Part shown: positions 49,839 through 61,911 of the stretch, piece by piece | Layout: each line of letters opens with the position of its first letter | How positions within the stretch are numbered: position 1 is the first letter of the stretch | NCBI RefSeq assembly: GCF_014898815.1 | Contig: NW_026515516.1 | Location: forward strand, 124,001 to 188,000 | Reading direction: 5' to 3' | DNA from: Panonychus citri | Lineage: Eukaryota; Arthropoda; Arachnida; Trombidiformes; Tetranychidae | Length of the DNA stretch: 64,000 nt | The notes under the pieces: generated by a model | Databases searched by the model: none | What the model was told of the DNA's origin: nothing | The model's input: only the letters and a program-made list of their open reading frames with translations | Made by a program: the position numbers and the translations under genes

Positions 49839-50988
49839 CTATAAGAAAGAAAAACAAAGTAACAGAAAAAAAAGAGAGATGAAGGAAATGACCAGAGAAC
49901 AGAGAACAAGTAAAAAGTTTGAATCGTAAAATGTTACAAATGGTCAAGATTTGAGACGAAAGTCGAGTGATTAGTTAGTGACCAAGATGAAGAGGAAGAA
50001 AAGTTCTAATGGGAGAAAAGAAACTGAACCGGAATCAAAATAATCGAAAGAAAATATTTCAAGTAACATTTTCGCTGCTCGAATTTTAACCCAACCGGAT
50101 ATTGCCTTTTCTATTCATTTAACTATTGTCTCGAACTTTTTTTTTTCTTCTCTACCAAAGTTTCCTTTTCCACAGAACTTTTTTTTCTCATCTCTCCTTG
50201 ATTATCACCGGTGGGTGTGAATGAGGAAAAGTTAATTGTTACAATCTCTTAATTTTACTTTTCTCCATAATCGTAACTATTCAGGCAAAGAGTTCTAGTA
50301 GATTAACTTGTTAATTGTTCAACTTGATGAGTCTCTCAAATAATTTACTGTTATTATTGTGATGATAAGACAAATTTAATGTTTTTTAACTGCAATTGTT
50401 TCAGATGAAATAATAGTAATCATCTTAAGTTTTATTTTCTTCCCTGAATTTCATGTAACTTTTCATGATAATGGGAGTAAATTTTTATTCTTGTTACAGA
50501 TTACAAAAGTCTACAAGATAAATTGGTCAATTAAAGTGATACTCATCTTCTTGATAATTATCTTGATTGTGATCACAATTAACAACCTTTTAAGGCTCTT
50601 AAAACGTTAAATTATTAATATTATTTTATCTAAATTCACTCGATAACAATGATAATCAGAATCGAGTTGGACAAAATTTCAATCTCTCATGAACTTCCCG
50701 AACAACTTTTTACCTTTTCCAACCATAAGTTTAATTACATTCCTGTCGAGTTGAGATAAAGTTAAACTCTGATCATTAATTAAGGTAAACTAATTGTTTA
50801 AATCTCGAACGAAAAAGTGTTGAAGTATTATATTGAAAGTTTACGATTATCGAAAATGATTAATGTTGAAATGTTTTGATGAATTTTCTGTCTCCCTGAT
50901 AGTTAATTAAAGGTTAAAATGAGGATAAAGTTTAGATATTAAAGTAATGGTCAGTTAAAAGGTTCGATAATTAGCTTGATGACCTTAC
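49839..50988 (-). other. sDscam intron between Ig7 and Ig8
   Basis: 1.15 kb. Contains CAGAACTTTTTTTT at 50173 and a near-copy at about 50128. No alternative Ig exon seen. Confidence 0.85.
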
Positions 50989-51279
50989 CTCTGACCAAAG
51001 CAGGAGCAGTGTGATTGGTTGATGCAACTCCATTGGACACTAGGCAGGTATAGTTACCACGATTATTGAGTTTTACCCGGGAAAAAACTAAGGCCACTGA
51101 GTAATCGTCCAATGAAATAGTGGACACCCCATCTTCACTAGAGTCAAGTAAAGGTTTACCATCTTTGTACCATCTAATTGTAAAGGGTGGATCACCTTTG
51201 ATAACGGTACAAAGTATCTTAGATCTGGATCCCTCTTCAAGGTAACGGGAAAAATTGAATGGATCAATAACTGGAGGAC
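50989..51279 (-). CDS. sDscam exon: Ig7-like (first recognised Ig) domain
   Basis: Acceptor GTATTCCAG|GTCCTCC, donor AGAG|GTAAGG; phase 1 on both sides. Encodes PPVIDPFNFSRYLEEGSR, SKILCTVIKGDPPFTIRW, YKDGKPLLDSS and LNNRGNYTCLVSNGVAST. The PPxIxPFxF start and GDPPFxIxWxKDG core match Dscam Ig7. In chelicerate sDscams this is the domain carried by the variable 5' cassettes. Here a single exon encodes the whole domain. Confidence 0.93.
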
Positions 51280-51645
51280 CTGGAATACAATTAATATTTA
51301 TCATCATTTGTTACAAAAAGGTAAATAGCCATTGGTCAAGTGATGGTGAAGAGAGAGAGGAAATGTCACAATGATAATGATAATAAACAGAAAACAGGAA
51401 CATCAAACAAGAAAATGAAGGAAATGAGAGTCTAAAAGGAAACGGAAATTGACTTTATCCAAGAATCATAATGTAATCTCAATGAACGATGCAAATGATA
51501 CACAATTTCCTCGAACACACTATTAACATGATTATCAGAACTTTTTTGTTTTCTCATTTATTCTTCTTCTTCATTTTTTTTTGTTCTTTTCTCCATCAAT
51601 AATAATAAACATCCTGAATTATTCTGATTCCTTTGTACAACTTAC

Positions 51646-51783
51646 TTAGAGTTGAAATTGGTGCTTCATTTTGTATATCATAGTGGACGGTACATTGGTC
51701 AGTATTACCTTGATCACATTGTTTACTTGGTAAGATTATGAGTGGACTTGTGTTGGGAGAAAATGAATGTTGACCATTATCAT
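51646..51783 (-). CDS. Possible upstream sDscam exon (phase 1-1 linker)
   Basis: Acceptor TTACACTCAG|ATGATAA, donor CTAA|GTAAGT; 138 bp, open in the frame that is phase 1 at both ends. It would splice directly to the Ig7-like exon 366 bp downstream. Encodes DNGQHSFSPNTSPLIILPS, KQCDQGNTDQCTVHYDIQN and EAPISTL. It is not an Ig domain: two Cys lie seven residues apart (CDQGNTDQC), with Ser/Pro-rich flanks. It could be a linker between the signal peptide and Ig7, or an alternative cassette. The evidence is splice-site quality and phase only. Confidence 0.5.
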
Positions 51784-53347
51784 CTGAGTGTAAGAAAAGA
51801 TGGAAAACCAATCAATTAATATGGAGAAATCAATTCGAAAATGTTGGAATTGAAAAAATCGACACAACTTTTTTGATAGAATTTGAATTATCTTCCTTCG
51901 AATTCAGAACTTTTTCTCTCTCTCCCTTTCACTTTCTTCCTTTCTTTTTGTAATCTCTTCTTCCATCATGATAACCATTATAATCAAAACTCACTCACCA
52001 GTTTTTGGATAAAATTGCAATATTTGTATCATGTTTGCATGAATAATAAAATCAATATTATCATTATCTTTTAGAATCTGGATTTCATTTCTTTACATGG
52101 TGGAAATCTGTTCCCATGAAATTGAAATTTCATGTAAAAAAAATCTAAGAAATTGATTCAATTGTTTTCAGCAACAGGATTTGTCATCAACTTGAATCAA
52201 CATCATGGTGATGTTACCTTTTCCAACATCTTATTTAACACACTGAGAAAAGTTCAGGTGTAGAACTTTTGTAAATTTAAACTTCTTTTCCAACTAATAT
52301 GTATCCTGAGTTTTATCCAGAAAGGATCTGAACTTTTGCTTTTCTATACCTTTTCTCAGTTCAATATTATCTGATGTTTAGATTTCACAAGGTTGATTGA
52401 CCATTAACCAAAATCATCATCAAAATCACCTTGTTTGTATCAATATGTTTAAATAAGTTCATCTGATGAATAATGAAATAGGTGATTTCATCATATCTTT
52501 TTTTTGTGTTACATTGAAATGAACTTCATCTTTCATGGTGATTACCATGATGATGATGATGATTATGGTGATGATCATTAGGTGTTGATATTTGTTCAAA
52601 AGTAAAGGTAAATATTGAAACAATTTGCTCTCATCATCATTAATACCCTGAGCGTTTACATGATGAGTTATCATGTGTTATGAAAAAATAACTCTGATTC
52701 CCTGTTGACTTGAAACCCAATTGGAGGTGAAAATTTATTTCCACCGGTGGCTTTTACAATTCACACCACGTAAAGCTAACTCTTTACACTTTCAAACAAA
52801 CATTCATTGAAAGCTTCATTAACCATCTGATTAATACTTAAATGGTTATATGATGATGGTCAATTTGAAGACATGACGATGAGTATAACAAATGAATAAT
52901 TCAAAGTTAAAAGAATGAAAAAAAAAATTCATCCTGAGAAACTCGAAAGTATCCATCATAACATGATAATATTTCATAATGATCATGATTACGAGGATGA
53001 AAAGCTCAGAGTCATCTGAAAAAAAATTCTTTGCTTTTCCAAGATTCAGATACATAAATCATCATTTGAGAGAGATCATCATGAATTCATGATGTTTTAT
53101 GCTTAACTTAGCTCTCTATTCAAGGTAATATAAATGTGTAAGATTCGGTTGACAAATGAAAACAGAATCAAGTTAATTGCTTCAAATTAAACAATCAACT
53201 TATTGAACTTTTATAAATCATTTTTTGGCTTCTTCTGTTTTATAAATTCAAATGATTTAATAAAGTTAATCAATATTATTGAACGATAAGGAAACTGAAA
53301 CTTTAGCAATTTGGTGAGTTATTACATGAGAAAGAGAGTTAGTGAGT

Positions 53348-53350
<3 letters not shown>

Positions 53351-53401
<51 letters not shown>
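53351..53401. repeat. (AG)n microsatellite, longest in the window
   Basis: About 50 uninterrupted bases of AG, preceded by a short GAGT/GTGA run. Confidence 0.95.
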
Positions 53402-56112
53402 CAATTGGAAAGATGAAGGATGATTATGAAGATGATAAAGATAAGATGTTGCATGAGGAAGATTAAGGAAGATGATAAAAAGAGGTAAATTTTAAACAGA
53501 ACAGATGATTGAAGAAGTGGGAGTGGGAAAAAGATGAAGTTATTATTTTACAGGGGAGAAAGAGAGAGAAAATCAAGAGAATGAATAAGAGAAGTTTATT
53601 TGAATTTTTTTTCTTTTTTTGCCACTGAACAAGATGAAGATGATGATGAAAATGATGAAGATGATAAAAGGAAGATACTGAGATTGATTGTATTGTCAAG
53701 AGCAGCTTAGTTAAGGAAGGATAAACTTCATGTTTCACAATAAAATATTCATTTTAAATGGGTGTTGAGTGATCCTTCATTTCAACCAGAAGACTTGTCA
53801 TGACACACACAGGGAAGATGAAGATGAAGATGCGAAAGATGAAGAGATAGTGTGTGAAAGAGAAAGAGAGAAAGAGAGAGAGGGAGAAGCAGAAGTTACA
53901 ATGATGATGAAGATGCAAAATGAACAACTTACTGAAAGATTCAGAGTAATTTCTTCCTCAAAGATATTAAACTTTTTTCTCTCTCTCTCGTATAATATTT
54001 TGAGAAAACAAAATCTATCTTATGAACTTTGGGTGTGTTAAGTGTATTGAATTCAATAGAAGTTTTTTACTTTTGAATGTTCAGGAACAACATCTCTCTC
54101 TCTCTCTCTTTCTTTCTTCATGTCCATAAATGATTTGTCTTGAAATGACTTCTTTTTTCTACCTCCCACCTCATCATCATTAGATACTCAGGATAACCAC
54201 ACCTTCACCTTCGTGTCATCAGAAAATTATAATCATGTTATTTTTAACTGAATTTCGTCTCATTCTCTATCTCATTTGCTATTCATTTTTTGTTTTATCG
54301 AGATTCAATTTGGTAACATTGTCAATCAATATATCCTTTCAATAATCATCTCCATGTAATCGTCAATGTGTATCAATGAATTAAAATGATCATAATCATA
54401 ATGATATCAATAAACTCAATAGTTAGAATGTTATAAGAACTATCTATCTGGTGAAAGTCTTTTCGATTTTTTATCGATTATCTCTAAATAGTTTTTATTA
54501 GGACCATAACCTTAATCTACATGATGCTCATGATGTCATGGGCTCTACACTTCATGGGATAAGATTTCGAGATCTCTTTGAGATAAAAGTTGGAGAACCG
54601 AATTAAATTATCTTCCAATTCTTGAATTCAAGGTGAAAAGGGAAAGAAAATAAAAATTATGATTTCTGAACATCATCAAGATCATCTGATTTTATGAAAT
54701 TGGGTCGAAAATTTTATCTTCTTGTTCCTCAAATTGTTCGATCTATCGAATATAATATCTTTTCGTCCTCTGTCATTTTCCATCTCTAACTCATGTCCTC
54801 ATACGTTGAACTTTCATGATAATAATCGTATCATCATCATGTAAGTTCAATATAATCATATCACTGAACTTTTGTGGCTAAATGATGAGAAGATGAAAGA
54901 GCTTAGAACAATAATGGAAGCCAATAAGAGAGAAAAAAATCCAATAAATTTCCAAATCGAACTGAGAAAATATCAAGACTATGAAAAGAGAGAAAAGTTC
55001 ACCCAAAATTTCATTGAGAATTTCAAAAGACCCAAATGAAAGGCAGAGATCATGAATATCATGGAAATGACCAACAGCCAAACAGATTAGATGTTGGATA
55101 AAGAAATTAACATGAATTGGATAATATTAATAATTAATCATTTCACCAGAATGAATCTTAATTCTGAAAACAATGATAGTTGAGGATAATGATAATGATA
55201 ATCAAGAGAAACATAATGATAATAATAATATCATGATAATCTTCATGGGCCAATGAATTGAGTCATAAATATAATGTAAGTAAACATTTAATCAACATCA
55301 TTGCCCTTCAATAATCATAATGTTAATTATTCATGATGATAATAATAAGCTTTCAACATGAATGATATAAAATTCATATGAATTGTGTTACTTTATTTCA
55401 AATGATTAGGAAAAAAATGAAGTAAATAAAAAATTAACTTGATTCAATTTTCATTTACTGTTGTTTCATGATCATTATCATGGCGATGATATCATGATAA
55501 TGAAGATAATCATTTATTTAGATTTATCTTAATCTTTATCTTCCTCATCTAATCTTACTGATTGAAGTTAAACTTTTCACTTTACTTTAACATCTAGAAT
55601 GTTCATCTCATTGACAGCAATTTAACCGAGAAGATAAATTAATTTACTGAGAGACTGATGAGATTCTGAGGGAGAACAGGATAGTTGGTCTGAACTTTCA
55701 TCCCTTCAGAACTTTTCTGTTTATCTTTTCCTCTTTTTCTCTCTCTCCCTATTGAGCTAAATTTACGCTCAGAACTTTTTGTTTTCCTAACTGATTCCAA
55801 TGATGAAGATTCTACTCCTCCCTTGATAAGCAGAAAGTTCAGATCTTGAGATTTCATTGTTTTTCTCATGTTACTTCAATCTAACACTTGATAATGATGT
55901 TGATGATAACAATGTAATCATATCATTGTGATTAAATGATTAAGAGATTCAAATTAACGGTTTCAAATTGTTTACAGGAAAAACAAACAAACACATAAAC
56001 ACTATGATGTTTAATACGTTCATTAAATGAAACCAATTAACTTGCCAAAAACTCATTAACTCATAATGAAATTTTATCATCATTATTTTACAGAGCATTT
56101 TGGATTCACTGC

Positions 56113-56328
56113 GGCTAAAATTCATATGAATGTCAAACTTGACCAGAGGATATCGAATATCATCAAGGCAAAGAGGCATGCGTAACTTTTTGCGCTCTTC
56201 AAAGGTTGACCTTAAAATTATCTATCAATGTGTTCTTCTGAAAATGACCTTGAATGTCGTAAGGTTGAGTTCTTCAATTCTATTACTTAGTCCTCTGGTC
56301 ATGTTTGACTTCATATGACATTTAGCTA
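56113..56328. mobile_element. MITE-like element with imperfect terminal inverted repeats
   Basis: Arms 56113-56150 and 56291-56328 pair with about 34 of 38 matches. The best-conserved part is TGACCAGAGGA with CATATGAA and GCTAAA. They enclose about 140 bp of GC-raised sequence without a transposase. A TTCACTG motif flanks both arms in inverted order, so the arms may extend further with a short indel. Size and structure fit a miniature inverted-repeat element, but I see no second copy in the window and no clear target duplication. Confidence 0.45.
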
Positions 56329-59300
56329 TCGAGATACTCAGTGAAATAGTCGTAGTGGATAAAAAAGGTCTTGTATAACTTTATGGACTCTAATTAGCAA
56401 ATCATTATGAATTTATTACTCAGCATAAATACAAGAAAATATAATTTCCAGATTGATTATTTAAATTGTTATCATTGTTTTTCCATTGATTTCTTTGTAA
56501 CAACCAATTCTGTGATTCTTATAAAAGTCTTGATCATTGTTTTCATTTAAACAATCAAACTGTTTTCCTAAAATCATCATCATGTTAATTCATCAACAGT
56601 AATCAATCTTGAGAGAGAGAGAGAGATTCGAATTGTTAATGTTTGCAGAAAAAACTGAAACTAAATTAAGGAAATGGAAACAAACTGAATTTAGATTGAA
56701 TTTTGTGATTAGTTGATTGGTTCAGCATTTAATTCAGATCATCTCTTAACTCTTTGATCGTTAATCTCTATCTCTGTGTGTCATGTTGAGAAAAGAGAAC
56801 AGAGAAAAGAGAGAAAAAAAGTTCTTTTGATGGAGTAAATGAACTTTCAGTGATGAACTTAAAGCTTTAATCTCTGTTACAGACTAGAATCTTAATCTTA
56901 ATGGATTCTCACCAAAAACTGATGATAAAATTCAACTGAACTTTCATGAAGGGCGTAGATCAGAATCTGACTTCTTATCAGATTCTTGCGTGAGTTTCAA
57001 CCTCTTATTCCTCCTCCTTAATCTTCCACATGATGATTATCTCACCATGTTCATGATAATTTCTATCAGTTACTGATCTCTCTCAATTGTATATCATACA
57101 CATTTCTTGGCCTGATAATTTGTATTAGAAATGAATATTAATCTCATTTATCAAAAATAATATCTAATAGAAAATTTCATTTAATGAACTTCATCAACCT
57201 CCTCAATTCATCAGGGGAAAAAATTCAACTAAATGAATTTAGTTCATTATAATTACGATAAAACCAACAACAACAACATCCTAATTCTGAGTATTATCAT
57301 TGGAAATGTTCCGAGTTAAATTAAGTTAACTGAAAGTTAATCCATTTGATTAGATTAGTTTATCATCATCATGTTTTTCATCATGAGGACCAATGAAGTT
57401 AATTGTGAAAATTGAATCCAAATTGTAACAACACAAATACCAAAATAATAACGTAGTATCTTAAGTAGATAAACAATCAACAAAATCTAATCACAATTAA
57501 ATAGATTAACATTAGGATTATTAAATTGTTTGACCTTCCAGTAAATTAGCTGAAACAATCAAATAAAAATAATAATACAAAGAATCAAGTTAATCAAGAT
57601 TATCGATAAATTTAACCCAATAGATTTAAACTTGAAAAGCTAATCCAAAAGTCAGAAAAAAACATCGATAACAATTAGAGATTAAATTGTTTATCCCGTT
57701 AGATTAGCAAATTGATTATCTTTTACCTTTGTGGATTAATTAAAATTTAATCAACCAGTTTAATCAACAATCAAAAGCTCAACACAATTTACTTTGGTTG
57801 TTAATTGTTTACCGTTAACTTTTTTTTCTTATACAATTAACCTTAATCCCTGTAACTAAATAATATCCCATTGTTTTTGATTAATGTTGATTAAATTAAC
57901 TCACCTAAATCCCTGTTGGCTAATTAACTCACAATTAATTGTATGTAAATCTATCACACTATTTTCTTACTAAAAGTTAATTATCAACATGTTACATGAT
58001 ACATGATTTGGTAACCAATTAAAACTTAAATCAGAGCAATTTAATAATTCATTAACTCATTAAATGTTTGGCTAATTAATTGATTAATTAATGGTTAGAT
58101 TTTATTTTCTATTGAATAATCATAATCCCATTTAAATGGTGAAAATATATTTCCAGTTGATTGTTACTATTTTATTGATCGGGTTTGTTTTATTATCTTT
58201 TATTATCGATAGTAAATGATAATCAATCAATCAAGTGATTAATTCATTAATTTGATGATGATTAAGTTGATCATCAATTATATCATCATCTCTTATTGAC
58301 CATTTCTTTCACAATAGGTTGGGATGAAAAGAGAGGAAGATGATGAAAAAAAGTAACCTCAATGAAAGTTACCCTGAGTTCACATGGTGATTAGTGAATT
58401 CTGAGTAAATTATCATGTTAGTGTTCAGGGGGAATCAATGATCATCAGATGATTTAGTGATTATCGAGAGAGAAAATTTTTTTCTCTTCATCTCTTTCTT
58501 CAGCTATTTTATTGCCAAAGTGTCAAATCTCAGAATTGAAAGTCTTGAGGTATTGGATCAAAAAGTGGTAACTTCATCATTTATGCTCGATAAACATGAT
58601 AATGATCATCAACTGAATGGAACACTGAATCTCATGAACACTTCACTCTTTTCTATCGTGGTCATCATTGGTATTTCTTTATATATTCTTAAAGATGAAT
58701 ATCTACATTTTGATTTATTCCTGAAGAATTCCAGATGAATTCATCATCGATAGTTCAATAGAAAATCAAGATTCATTCATAGATCTTAAATTCAATTGAT
58801 TGATCATCGTCATATAGCATTCAGATCATTGTAAAAGTTATGAATATCATTTTGACATGATGATCATGAGAGATTATTTATCAACAGGTAAGAAATTCAT
58901 CTTAGAAATTAGTTAATATGGAACTTTCCCTGAGCAGTTTTTTCTTCTTAAAGGTCAAAAAGTTCATTCGAGAATATTTTTTTGTTTATTTATCGTAATT
59001 TTCATGAATCTTGCGCTTAAAGGTGTTGAACTATTGATAGATTTGGACACAAGAAACATTTTAATGAAAACCATGATGATTTTCATGGAAATAGTTTTGT
59101 AATATTATAGCTGATAGTTGATCATAACTGAATATTTTAAACTAATGATGATTATACTCACATAATGATGATATGAGTTTACTATTTATCCAACTGTTGA
59201 CTTTATCATTATCATGATAAACGATGAAAAATGAATAATGATTGTGAGCATTTTATTATAAGTTCGTAAATGACAATTTTGATAACAAAAGCATTTCCGT

Positions 59301-60510
59301 TTATATTGAATCGGTTAAAAAAAAGTTCAGTTTTCAAACAGAAAAACTCACAAGTTTTATCTTTACTCATGATGATGATGATGATTATCATGATAGAATA
59401 TGAATAAATTGCATGATGTAGAGAAGAAATTTTTTCTCAATGAATTTCGTTGAACTGAAATATCATTGGGTTTTTTTTCTATTTTCCAACTGAAAATGAT
59501 GTTTGGGTGAAAATTCAGATGATAAGGATGATAATCATGAGTCTGCAAGTTGGAAGGTTAAACTTGAAGGTAGAAATCAGAATAATAGTTTTTTTACTCC
59601 TCTTTATACTCTTCAGGATTATCATGAGAAATTCCTATCAACAGAAAAGTTCCTTGGCTTACCTCACTCATTGCTCATCTTTTACCCATTTTCTCAGTCA
59701 TTATCATGATAACATTTATCATTCTGATATTTACGAACCATATTATTATCACCAGAAATGGGAGAATCGAAATGATATTCAGCTTGGAATTTCTCTCTCT
59801 CTCTCTCTTGCTGCTTCTTTAAGCTATGGCATCAGAATAATTAACTTCAGTTTTCATCATGAAAAGATGAATAATCATTGAGTAATTTAGGTATTAACTT
59901 TTATCAGAATTTCCTCAGTTTTCAAGTAAATTTTTTTGCTCTTCTCATGTTATTAGATACTAATGATGATTTACCATGTTGATGAACATGATGACTGGTT
60001 AACTTGAATTTTGATCCACCTGAGATTCATGATTAGTTTTTGAAAAGTTGTTATCACTTGAAACAAAAAGGTTTATCATCATATCTTTTTGCAACATTGA
60101 ACTTGGACTCTTGGTTTTGTTTGCTGAATCAGAACTTATCATCATCATCATCAGTAGCATCATGGTCCAGGGAGTGAAAGAGTAAGTAAAACTAAAAGTT
60201 GCATGAGTAAAATTTTAGCTGCTACGTTTTCCCTGTTAAAGTCCCTAAAGGAACGTGAAATTTTTACTCAAAAACTGTGGAAACAAAAGTTCTGGTCATC
60301 ATTATCATCACCATGATCATCATGGGAAAGAGGTGGCGTTGGTAAAATTACTTTTCCAAAGTCAGCGATTTTTCAACAATCATTTGTTACAATAACAACA
60401 AACTTTTCTTCAAAAGAGTTTCCTACTTCCTCCATCATCATCATCATCATCTTTATCATGTAATTCACCAATAGCCTGAGCTACTATCCATTCATCTTTC
60501 TCACCAGTGA

Positions 60511-60514
<4 letters not shown>

Positions 60515-60554
<40 letters not shown>
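60515..60554. repeat. (CT)n microsatellite
   Basis: 40-base CT run; on the minus strand it encodes seven Arg-Glu pairs in the 60410-60658 frame. Confidence 0.95.
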
Positions 60555-60557
<3 letters not shown>

Positions 60558-60592
60558 CTCACCATTTCCCACCTTATGACCACGACACTTAC

Positions 60593-60658
60593 TGTGGCTT
60601 CAATTTTTTTTGTGGCTAAAATGAGAGCAAAAACTATTCCCAATGAAGCCACTATCAT
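60593..60658 (-). CDS. Candidate signal-peptide exon
   Basis: An ATG at 60658 opens a hydrophobic leader, MIVASLGIVFALILATKKI, with an EAT end followed at once by GTAAGT, a good donor at phase 0. It looks like a secretory signal on the same strand as sDscam and 9 kb upstream of it, so it could be its first coding exon. The phases do not match directly, so at least one intermediate exon would be needed. Without splicing, the frame continues for 82 codons through an (RE)n repeat encoded by the adjacent microsatellite, to a stop at 60410. Confidence 0.3.
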
Positions 60659-60659
60659 T

Positions 60660-61777
60660 TTTTATTAGTGGTCATTTGTCATGAGACAGAAACAAAAAAA
60701 TGTAGTGACCAATACAAACAAATAGTTTTGTCAAAAAGTGGAAAACAAAAACAAAATATTAGGATTGATGGTGTTAACAGGGTGGATAAAGTTTTCCTCC
60801 TTTTTCTTGGTAAACTAATGGTCAAGAGTCAAAAGTTTTAGGTCAATTTGAGAGTGAGAAACAGAAATGTTGAAAAAAAAAATGATTATCGCTCAAGTGA
60901 AATCAATACATTTAAACAAATTACCAATAACTTGCAATACATTGTAATTGTCAACTTATCCGTAAGGAAATATAATCGCCTAGGTAATAATTGTAATGTT
61001 GACAAGTTGATTCCTTTGAACTGGAAGCAATTGATTAACTTATCAATCCAATGGTATTTGTACCAGCATTGAATGAGAATTGGTCATTTCTCGTATTGAC
61101 CATTTATGGGCCATATTGGAAGCGATAAAAAAACTGATACTTCATCTCCATTGTAAGAGTCAATCTCTCAAATGTAAGATCTACATGACCTTTAATCTTA
61201 ATCTTCAATTTTACTTGAAACCAATTAGTGTTAATCTTAATCCTACTTTAGATTAACTTATCATATTAGTTACAAGTTGTTCCCATTGTTAATATCCTTG
61301 ATTGGTATGGTTTTACAGACTCACCGTGTACAATAAACCTTTCAACATCATCACCTCTGATAATTCAATTGAATTGATTAAATGATTTAACTAATCATCA
61401 TCATGGTTAGATAAGCTTTACAATTGAATCTAATTGATTCTCTTGATAATCAATGATTAACTATTGTTGAAACAATTGAGATTTTCATTGATTGTTATTT
61501 ATTCATGATTGACGAGAACAAAAATCGAAAGATAAACAATCAACTGATTGTTAAGGTAACTAATCGATTCACTATCAACATCATCACTTATCCTTAACAA
61601 TCAAATCAATCGATTTCTATTTACTATTTACTTTTCATTCAAAAAGTTTTGAGATAAAAATAGAAGGATGGAAAAAACAAATTCGAAGCTAAAAAAAACT
61701 GGACAACACTTTTGACCATCACGATAGAAATGGTTGAATAATAATAGTGACGAATGAAATTTCATCTGAATAAAATG
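60660..61777. other. Non-coding region
   Basis: AT-rich, no gene seen; the 74-codon plus-strand frame near 60.85-61.07 kb has no motif. Confidence 0.5.
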
Positions 61778-61911
61778 TTACACTTCAAAATGAATGGGTG
61801 AAAATTGATCAACAAACCAATTTATTAAGACTGTAGAGGTGATGGTGGTGTTGATGGGTGGATAGTGGTTGATATTGTTCACAAGCTCTGGTGGTGTTGT
61901 TGTTGTTGTTG
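61778..61911 (-). CDS. Possible C-terminal exon, Thr/Pro-rich, unassigned
   Basis: On the minus strand a frame runs from a possible acceptor (TCAACAG|CAACAAC, phase 1) to a TAA at 61778-61780. It encodes a Thr run, then PPELVNNINHYPPINTTIT and VLINWFVDQFSPIHFEV. The end is protein-like with balanced codons, but the acceptor has a poor pyrimidine tract and I recognise no family. It could belong to a gene whose other exons lie to the right. Confidence 0.25.

Larger units (their letters stand above)
37865..51279 (-). other. Shortened Dscam (sDscam) cell-adhesion receptor gene, recognised span
   Basis: Eleven coding exons from the first Ig domain to the stop, all joined in consistent phase, give 911 residues without the N-terminus. 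Order: Ig7-like, Ig8-like, Ig9-like, FN3-1, FN3-2, FN3-5-like, FN3-6-like, one transmembrane helix, and a cytoplasmic tail of about 185 residues. Classic Dscam has Ig1-9, FN3-1 to 4, Ig10, FN3-5 and 6; here Ig1-6, FN3-3, FN3-4 and Ig10 are absent. This matches the shortened Dscam family reported from Chelicerata, whose members use tandem 5' cassettes to make isoforms. The role is inferred: homophilic recognition at the cell surface of neurons or other cells. The signal peptide and any further 5' exons are not securely found; see the exon at 51646-51783 and the candidate at 60593-60658. Only one Ig7-type exon is visible upstream of the constant exons. Confidence 0.9.
51784..60592. other. Non-coding region upstream of the sDscam exons
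   Basis: 8.8 kb searched on the minus strand for further Ig7-type exons (PFxF start, GDPPxxxxW, YxC); none found. Contains the longest AG microsatellite (53351-53401), CAGAACTTTTT words (51905, 55707, 55770), a MITE-like inverted repeat at 56.1-56.3 kb and ACAATTAA-rich DNA at 57.3-58.3 kb. Open frames here are low-complexity. Confidence 0.6.

Noticed and set aside
55949..56318. Opposing frames over the GC-raised patch at 56.1-56.3 kb
   Set aside because: The patch is bounded by inverted repeats, which better explains its composition; neither frame has a motif. A phase-compatible splice between the 60.6 kb leader and the 51.7 kb exon through this patch can be drawn but rests on nothing else.
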